Position numbers and translations under genes: made by a program. From assembly GCA_022360075.1 (NCBI GenBank), contig JAKSDN010001313.1, positions 1 through 11,847 on the forward strand: a stretch of DNA of 11,847 nucleotides. Direction: 5' to 3'. How positions within the stretch are numbered: the first letter of the stretch is position 1; every line of letters starts with the position of its first letter. This DNA comes from Kiloniellales bacterium. Its GTDB lineage: Bacteria > Pseudomonadota > Alphaproteobacteria > Kiloniellales > JAKSDN01. The notes beneath the pieces are model-generated. The model worked only from the letters and a program-made list of their open reading frames with translations. It made no database searches and was not told where the DNA came from. Shown here one piece after another: positions 7,441-11,847 of this stretch.

Positions 7441-7741
7441 GGGCGGTTCTCCAATTTCAATCGGCGTCTTCGGGATGGACCTATTGCATCCGTGACGACG
7501 AGTTTCTGAGGTCGAGATGCCGACAGGCTCGTGTCTAAAGAGGAAACTGACCTTGCGCCACCCCAGCTGCCAAATTGACGGCATAGAGAAGAGAAGGGAT
7601 CAGGAGAATCTCCCTCTCTGTTCTTTCAAATCAATCCGAGACGCCGGGCAGCGGACGTTCAGCCAGGTCATGCAGGGGCTGAGAGCCTGACCGACAATGA
7701 TGGTTTCCGGAACAAGAGCTTGGACCAAGAACCGCCTCACT
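7441..7741. other. Non-coding stretch upstream of the metzincin-like gene
   Basis: No gene with a plausible start, ribosome site and codon use is visible on either strand. The minus-strand promoter for the gene starting at 7440 must lie here, but no convincing -35/-10 pair stands out. An imperfect inverted repeat is present near 7591-7618, too weak to call. Confidence 0.5.
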
Positions 7742-7828
7742 TGTCATTGCCGGACTTGGCCCGGCAATCCAGTCATTGCTTGACCTTAGGCGCCACTCTG
7801 GATCACCGGGTCAAGCCCGGTGATGACA
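7742..7828. repeat. Double-hairpin dispersed repeat, family A, copy 1
   Basis: The left arm (7742-7771) begins TGTCATTGCCGG and can form a stem of TTGCCGG with CCGGCAA. The right arm (7799-7828) has a perfect 9-bp stem, ATCACCGGG (7802-7810) with CCCGGTGAT (7816-7824), around loop TCAAG, and ends TGATGACA. The outer ends TGTCAT and ATGACA are also complementary, and TCCA/TGGA flank the 27-base spacer. It lies about 50 bases past the stop of the GntR-type gene, where its hairpins could also help end that transcript. A second copy is at 10355-10439 in the same orientation. Confidence 0.85.
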
Positions 7829-7879
7829 AGAGAAGTGTTGTAACTCATTGATATTATAGAATTCTTTTCGAACCAGATC

Positions 7880-8620
7880 CTAAGCTTTCCGCCGCTGGTC
7901 TGCCTTTCTCTCGAACTGACGATAGAGCGCGTTGGCGCGCATGAGATGCCGCTCCATCGCGCGCGCCGCCGCGTCTGGATCGCGCGCCGCGATGGCCTCG
8001 AAGATGGCGCTGTGCTCTTCCAGGGTGATCTGCTCGGCGCCCGGCAGGCGGACGAGCTCGACGTGGAATTCCTCGAGCCACTCGAAGACCGCCTGGCTCA
8101 CGGCCGTGTAGATCGGGTTGCCGCTGATCGCGGCGATCTCGCGGTGGAACAGCTTGTCCATCTCGAGGAAGCGGCCGAGGTCCTCCAGACTGGCGACGTG
8201 GTCGTCGAGGCGGGCGCGCAGGCGGGCGATGTCGTCGTCCGTGGCTTTGGCGGCGGCGATGCGCACCATGCCGACCTCGAAGAACAGCCGGGCCTCCTTC
8301 AGGTGGTCTAGCCCTTCGGGCGAAGTGAGCAGCATGTGGCGGGCCGTGGCGGCGACCTGCTCGATCACAGTGCCGGCGTCGGGGGCGGCGACGCGGGCGC
8401 GCTCGCCGTGGCTGATCGTGATGATGCCCATGCGGTCAAGCGACTGCAGGGCCTCGCGGATCGCCGGCCGGCCGACCCCGAAGGCCGCCATCAGCTCGCG
8501 CTCCGAGGGGAGCTGATCGCCGGGCGCGTAGGCGCCGCCGGAGATCTGCTCGACCAGGCGGTCCAGGACCTCCTGGTACAGCTTGCGGCGGGTGATCGGG
8601 CCGAAGTCCTTGGTGGCCAT
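7880..8620 (-). CDS. GntR/FCD-family transcriptional regulator, NanR-like
   Basis: This 246-aa protein is a DNA-binding repressor or activator of the FadR subgroup. The N-terminal winged helix-turn-helix covers about 10-78, with PGDQLPSERELMAAFGVGRP (33-52) and IREALQSLDRMGIITI (54-69). The C-terminal FCD ligand domain (about 100-235) shows the metal-site residues Asp155 and His159 (DKLFH), His203 (EEHS) and His225 (MERH). The run HGERARV (71-77) and RLFFEVGMVRIAA (111-123) resemble E. coli NanR, the sialic-acid regulator, more than other FCD proteins, but sialic-acid genes are not seen here, so the ligand is open. AGGAG lies five bases before the ATG. It diverges from a sugar ABC importer and most likely controls it and itself through the shared gap. 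Confidence 0.9.
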   Translation of the reverse strand: MATKDFGPITRRKLYQEVLDRLVEQISGGAYAPGDQLPSERELMAAFGVGRPAIREALQSLDRMGIITISHGERARVAAPDAGTVIEQVAATARHMLLTSPEGLDHLKEARLFFEVGMVRIAAAKATDDDIARLRARLDDHVASLEDLGRFLEMDKLFHREIAAISGNPIYTAVSQAVFEWLEEFHVELVRLPGAEQITLEEHSAIFEAIAARDPDAAARAMERHLMRANALYRQFERKADQRRKA

Positions 8621-8658
8621 GAAGCTCCTACGGTGCCGCCCGCCGTCGGGCGGCGTGT

Positions 8659-8687
8659 TTGACCCAACTGGTATGATGAGCTACTAT
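8659..8687 (+). promoter_or_regulatory. Predicted sigma70-type promoter for the ABC importer operon
   Basis: A -35 box TTGACC (8659-8664, five of six consensus bases) is followed after exactly 17 bases by TACTAT (8682-8687, four of six). Transcription would start near 8694, leaving a leader of about 95 bases before the binding-protein ATG at 8789. It is placed as expected for a gene divergent from its regulator. Confidence 0.55.
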
Positions 8688-8692
8688 GATGA
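8672..8692. promoter_or_regulatory. Direct repeat TATGATGA x2, candidate operator
   Basis: TATGATGA occurs at 8672-8679 and again at 8685-8692, a 13-base period. The first lies within the plus-strand spacer and the second overlaps both -10 boxes. E. coli NanR binds direct GGTATA repeats, and the first copy here is preceded by G to read GGTATGATGA, so a NanR-like protein binding here is plausible. The period differs from the E. coli sites. Confidence 0.4.
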
Positions 8693-8710
8693 TCACTAGC
8701 TGTTTGTCAA
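8683..8710 (-). promoter_or_regulatory. Predicted sigma70-type promoter for the GntR-type regulator
   Basis: On the minus strand a consensus -35 TTGACA (8710-8705) is followed after 16 bases by CATAGT (8688-8683, four of six consensus bases). Transcription would begin near 8676, about 55 bases before the regulator ATG. Its -10 box occupies the same bases as the plus-strand -10, shifted by one. Confidence 0.5.
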
Positions 8711-8788
8711 AAAACAATGCTCGAACGCCGCTGAACAGCCCGTGAAGGGCGGCTCGGTAAGCAGACGCGGCACGATAGGGAGGAAAGC

Positions 8789-10231
8789 ATGAGGGTGAAG
8801 AGGGCATTGGGCGGCCTTTGCGCGGCGGCCCTGATGGCAGCGGTGTCGAGTGGCGCCGCCTGGGCGCAGTCGGCGGCCGAGCGCGCGGTCGAGGCGGCCA
8901 AGCAGTACGCCGGCACCGAGATCTCGATCGTCTGGGAAGCGGGCTTGCAGTCGCTCGACCCGCTGAACTTCTCCGGCCCCAAGTGGGAGGAGCTGACCGG
9001 CATCAAGGTCAAGGTGATCGAAGTGCCGACCGCCGAGATGTTCACCAAGATCCTGCAGGAGCACCGCGCCGGCACCGGCGCCTACGACGCGCTCAACGTG
9101 ATCCCGAGCTGGATGCCGGATCTGGTCAAGGCCGGCGCGCTCGAGGAGCTCGATCCCTACGTCGACAAGTACGGCTTCCGCGACGAGCTGCAGAACATCG
9201 CGCCGACCTATCGCGACAATCAGATGACCGTCGACGGCAAGATCTACGGCTTCCCCGACGACGGCGATCTCTTCGTGCTCTACTACCGCAAGGACCTGTT
9301 CGAGGACCCGGAGAACCAGGCGGCCTTCAAGGCCAAGCACGGCTACGATTTGGCCGCACCCGAGACCTGGCAGCAGTACGCCGACATCGGCCAGTTCCTG
9401 ACCGACAAGTACGCGCCCGACATCTACGGCGCGGGGCAGTTCCGCGGACCGGCCTACGGCATCTGGCTGTTCGAGGAGCGCTACCGCGTCGAGGGCGGGC
9501 GCTTCTTCGATCCCGAGACCATGAAGGCGCAGATCAACAACGAGATCGGCGTCAAGGTCTACGAGGGCATGCGCAACGACAACAAGTTCATGCCGCCGGG
9601 TGTCGAGACCTGGGGATTCGTCGAGGCGCTGAGCGCCTTTCTTTCCGGCGACATCGCCATGACCATCTCATGGCCGCCCTTCGGCCGTTGGGCCGCCGGC
9701 TACGGTGTCGATGACGAGGCGCTGTCCTGGGTGCCGAAGTCGACCATCGCCGACAAAGTGGGCTATGCCCTGCCGCCCGGCGGCACGCCGCAGCTCGCCG
9801 CCGGCTTCTCGCTCTCGGTCTCTTCGAAGAGCAAGAACAAGGAGGCGGCCTACCTCTTCATCCAGTGGCTGAACAGCGAGGAAACCTCGATCCAGCGCGT
9901 GCAGCTGCCCTACGCCCTGCGCGATCCCTTCCGCGAGTCGCATTTCACCAACGCGGAATACCTCTCGCGCTGGGCCGACGCGAAGCACTACCTCGCCACG
10001 CTGCGCAGTGGCGCCGACACGGGGCTCCTGGATCTCTCGATCCTGCAGATCGACAAGTACGAGGAGGCTCTGCGCCAGTCCGTCACCCGGCTCTGGGCTG
10101 GCGAGGACGCCAAGGAGATCCTCGACGACGTCGCCGCGCAGTGGGACAGCCTGACCGAGAAGATCGGCATGGAACGCCAGAAGGCGGCCTACGCCGACTG
10201 GGCCAGCAAGCCCAACGCCTATCCCAAGTGA
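8789..10231 (+). CDS. Carbohydrate ABC transporter substrate-binding protein (CUT1)
   Basis: This 480-aa periplasmic protein delivers a sugar or polyol to the ABC permeases encoded downstream. It has a signal peptide (basic MRVKR, hydrophobic 6-24, cleavage after AWA at 26). The mature part follows the family-1 extracellular solute-binding pattern: EISIVWEAG (44-52), WEELTGIKVKVIEVP (66-80), YDALNVIPSW (99-108), then DGKIYGFPDDGDLFVLYYRK (149-168) as the usual hinge region, and a late helix-rich part ending in WASKPNAYPK. At 480 aa it is longer than MalE-type proteins of about 400 but within the range of the CUT1 group. GGAGG lies five bases before the ATG at 8789. A hairpin follows the stop at once. 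The substrate cannot be read from the sequence; a NanR-like neighbour does not settle it. Confidence 0.9.
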   Translation: MRVKRALGGLCAAALMAAVSSGAAWAQSAAERAVEAAKQYAGTEISIVWEAGLQSLDPLNFSGPKWEELTGIKVKVIEVPTAEMFTKILQEHRAGTGAYDALNVIPSWMPDLVKAGALEELDPYVDKYGFRDELQNIAPTYRDNQMTVDGKIYGFPDDGDLFVLYYRKDLFEDPENQAAFKAKHGYDLAAPETWQQYADIGQFLTDKYAPDIYGAGQFRGPAYGIWLFEERYRVEGGRFFDPETMKAQINNEIGVKVYEGMRNDNKFMPPGVETWGFVEALSAFLSGDIAMTISWPPFGRWAAGYGVDDEALSWVPKSTIADKVGYALPPGGTPQLAAGFSLSVSSKSKNKEAAYLFIQWLNSEETSIQRVQLPYALRDPFRESHFTNAEYLSRWADAKHYLATLRSGADTGLLDLSILQIDKYEEALRQSVTRLWAGEDAKEILDDVAAQWDSLTEKIGMERQKAAYADWASKPNAYPK

Positions 10232-10246
10232 TCCCTGCGGGCCCAC

Positions 10247-10283
10247 GGCAGGGCGCCCCTCATGACGCCGGGGGTGCCCTGCC
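10247..10283 (+). terminator. Strong hairpin after the binding-protein gene (attenuator or stabiliser)
   Basis: GGCAGGGC (10247-10254) pairs with GCCCTGCC (10276-10283), and inner CCCC (10256-10259) with GGGG, leaving a loop of about ten bases. It starts 15 bases past the binding-protein stop. There is no T-run after it, so it is more likely a 3'-end stabiliser or partial stop that gives more binding protein than permease than a full terminator. Confidence 0.5.
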
Positions 10284-10354
10284 GCGGTGCCGTTCAGCGA
10301 TCGATCGAGAAGAGGCGCGTTTTCTTCGAGAGCTCGCTTGGCCCCCAGAATGAT

Positions 10355-10439
10355 TGTCATTGCCGGGCTTGACCCGGCAATCCATCGAGGTCCGAGTCTC
10401 GCTCTCCCATGGACCCTCGGGTCAAGCCCGAGGGTGACA
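10355..10439. repeat. Double-hairpin dispersed repeat, family A, copy 2
   Basis: This is the second copy of the element at 7742-7828, in the same orientation, with a left arm that matches at 28 of 30 bases. The left stem TTGCCGGG (10360-10367) pairs with CCCGGCAA (10373-10380) around loop CTTGA. The right stem ACCCTCGGG (10413-10421) pairs with CCCGAGGGT (10427-10435) around loop TCAAG. The two loops are exact reverse complements. It sits in the 271-base gap between the binding-protein and MalF-type permease genes. Confidence 0.88.
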
Positions 10440-10502
10440 ATAGAATAGAGCCTCGATGTCGTTCATTGACGAAAGAGAAGGGTTACCCGGGCGGCCCCAA
10501 CG

Positions 10503-11417
10503 ATGACCACACTCGCGCCGACTCAACCCACCTTCGGCGCCCGGCTTGGCCTCTTCGCCGACCGGCGCTTCAAGTACCTGGTCGTGGCGCCGGCGGTCTT
10601 GCTGCTGCTGTTCATCGGGATCTTCCCGCTCGTCTACTCGCTGATGGTCAGCGTGCAGAACATCACCATGCTGGAGGAGGACACCTCCTTTCACGGCCTG
10701 CTGCACTACGGCGCTCTGTTCAAGGACACGAGGCTCTGGGAGGCGCTCGGCCACACGCTGCTGATCACGGCGATCGCGCTGCCACTCGAGCTGGTCTTCG
10801 GGCTCCTGATGGCGCTGCTATTTCTCGACCGCATGCCGGGCCGGCAGATCTTCGTCGCGCTCCTGGTGCTGCCGACCATGATCGCGCCGATCGTGGCCGG
10901 CGCGACCTGGCGCCTGCTGTTCGATAACCGCTACGGCCCGATCAACCAGATCCTCGGTTGGTTCGCCGGCGAGCCGGTGCCGATCCTCTGGACCATCAAG
11001 GCGGAATACGTCTACCCGGCGATCTTCATCGCCGAGGTCTGGCAGTGGACGCCCTTCATGTTCCTGATATTGCTGGCCGCGCTCTCGAACGTCGACCAGA
11101 GCCAGACCGAGGCGGCGGAGATCGACGGCGCCTCCTTTCCGCGCATCTTCTTCCGCATCATCCTGCCGGCGATCTGGCCGGTCATGGCGATCGCGCTGCT
11201 GATCCGCGGCCTCGACCTCTTCCGCGTGTTCGACGTCATCTGGGCGCTGACCCAGGGCGGGCCGGGAACCCGGACCGAGACGATCTCGATCTACGCATAC
11301 GTCCAGGGCTTTCGGCAGTTCGAGACCAGCTACACCGGGGCCATGGCCTTTCTGGTCATCGTGCTGCTCTCGGTGGCCGTCATCTTCGCGCTCAAGCGCA
11401 TGGAGATCGCCCGATGA
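10503..11417 (+). CDS. Carbohydrate ABC transporter permease, MalF type (CUT1)
   Basis: This 304-aa inner-membrane protein is one half of the transmembrane channel of the sugar importer. Membrane segments are visible at about 25-48, 84-108, 116-136, 170-192, 224-240 and 277-297, giving the six of a compact MalF-type subunit. The EAA loop that contacts the ATPase is clear at 203-222: Glu203, Ala204-205, Asp208, Gly209 and the closing Pro222. Residues LTQGGPGTRTE (249-259) are typical of the CUT1 MalF/UgpA group. The ATG at 10503 has no strong ribosome site, only AGAAGGG more than 20 bases upstream, so translation may be weak or depend on upstream mRNA structure. It overlaps the next permease gene by ATGA. 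Confidence 0.92.
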   Translation: MTTLAPTQPTFGARLGLFADRRFKYLVVAPAVLLLLFIGIFPLVYSLMVSVQNITMLEEDTSFHGLLHYGALFKDTRLWEALGHTLLITAIALPLELVFGLLMALLFLDRMPGRQIFVALLVLPTMIAPIVAGATWRLLFDNRYGPINQILGWFAGEPVPILWTIKAEYVYPAIFIAEVWQWTPFMFLILLAALSNVDQSQTEAAEIDGASFPRIFFRIILPAIWPVMAIALLIRGLDLFRVFDVIWALTQGGPGTRTETISIYAYVQGFRQFETSYTGAMAFLVIVLLSVAVIFALKRMEIAR

Positions 11418-11847
11418 CGGCCGTGGCGAACGCTGCTGTGCGTCCGGCGGCGGTCCCCAGGCGCCGGATTAGCCGGCGCAAGGCCGGCCGCCTGGCCGCG
11501 CGCTATGCCGGCGCGCTGGTCCTGACGGTGATCTTTCTGTTTCCCGTCTACTGGCTGTTCATGATCTCCTTCAAGACGCCGGAGGAGATCTTCGCCTCGC
11601 CGCCGGTCTGGTATCCGGCGAGCATCCAGTTCGACAACTTCGCCGTGCTGTTCCGCGACGGCGATGCGGTCACGGTCTGGAACAGCCTCTTCGTCGCCGG
11701 GACCAGCACGGTGATCGCGATGTTCCTCGGCACGCTCTGCGCCTACGGCCTCGCGCGCTATCGCACCGGCGGCGACAACCTCGCGGTCTGGATCCTGTCG
11801 CAGCGCATGATCCCGCCGATCGCCATCGTCTTCCCGCTGTTCCTGCT
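11414..11847 (+). CDS. Carbohydrate ABC transporter permease, MalG type (CUT1), partial
   Basis: This is the second channel subunit of the importer; 144 codons are present before the right edge. The ATG at 11414 overlaps the stop of the MalF-type gene (ATGA), so the two subunits are translated together. A basic leader of about 30 residues, rich in Arg, is followed by a first membrane segment at about 33-50 (LVLTVIFLFPVYWLFMISFK), then FKTPEEIF (53-60) and the YPASIQFDNF stretch (67-76) typical of MalG/UgpE-type proteins. Further segments are at about 92-111 and 123-144, ending in SQRMIPPIAIVFPLFLL, the conserved region after the second segment. The EAA loop lies beyond the window, as presumably does the ATPase gene. 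Confidence 0.9.
   Translation, partial: MTAVANAAVRPAAVPRRRISRRKAGRLAARYAGALVLTVIFLFPVYWLFMISFKTPEEIFASPPVWYPASIQFDNFAVLFRDGDAVTVWNSLFVAGTSTVIAMFLGTLCAYGLARYRTGGDNLAVWILSQRMIPPIAIVFPLFL

Noticed and set aside
7441..7584. 48-codon N-terminal extension of the metzincin-like gene
   Set aside because: It would bury the signal peptide; the ATG at 7440 has GGAGA at good spacing.
7591..7618. Imperfect inverted repeat GAGAAGGGAT / ATCTCCCTCTC
   Set aside because: The stem needs a bulge and a shift, no T-run follows, and chance purine-rich tracts explain it.
7665..7715. Possible TPP riboswitch because of GGGGCTGAGAGCCTGACC
   Set aside because: CTGAGA is present, but the remaining conserved core (GAACCTGA and the closing helix) is missing and no thiamine gene follows.

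Overview
This is a GC-rich window, probably from the chromosome of an alphaproteobacterium (Rhodospirillales/Rhizobiales-like). The lineage is inferred from the high-GC codon use, a TAXI-type TRAP transporter, a NanR/FadR-type regulator beside a CUT1 ABC importer, and dispersed double-hairpin repeats of the CCGGG-CTTGA-CCCGG type that are common in that class. No rRNA, tRNA, CRISPR array, insertion sequence or phage gene is visible. Both ends cut through transporter permease genes.

Left part (1-1815, minus strand): a TAXI-TRAP uptake system. A periplasmic TAXI solute-binding protein (787-1815) lies upstream of a fused TRAP permease whose N-terminal 164 residues are present (1-494). A GC-rich double-hairpin repeat (626-725) sits between them.

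Middle part (1991-7440, minus strand): five genes with no obvious common pathway. Read in transcription order they are: a secreted protein with a TPR-like N-terminal half and a C-terminal half that resembles an archaemetzincin lacking its zinc-binding HExxH residues (5839-7440); a homocysteine S-methyltransferase-family protein (4837-5778) with His at the first zinc-ligand position; an epoxide-hydrolase-type alpha/beta hydrolase coupled to it by a 4-base GTGA overlap (3695-4840); a single-pass membrane protein of unknown function (2821-3504); and an exported DUF2233/NAGPA-type protein coupled to that by an ATGA overlap (1991-2824). A CTTGA/TCAAG-rich intergenic stretch with a clean palindrome (3636-3650) precedes the membrane-protein pair.

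Right part (7880-11847): a NanR-like GntR/FCD regulator (minus) diverges from a CUT1 carbohydrate ABC importer operon (plus): binding protein (8789-10231), MalF-type permease (10503-11417) and the start of a MalG-type permease (from 11414). The 168-base divergent gap holds two sigma70-like promoters whose -10 boxes coincide, covered by a repeated TATGATGA motif that is a plausible operator. The ATPase gene and any catabolic genes would lie past the right edge. The substrate cannot be read from the sequence.

The most interesting non-coding signals are the repeats. Two copies of one family (7742-7828, 10355-10439) bracket the regulator and binding-protein genes and show three compensatory base-pair changes in one stem. 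A second family (626-725) shares the same design of 9-bp stems and complementary TCAAG/TTGA loops. In both transport operons a double hairpin lies exactly between the binding-protein gene and the permease gene, as REP elements do in E. coli malE-malF.
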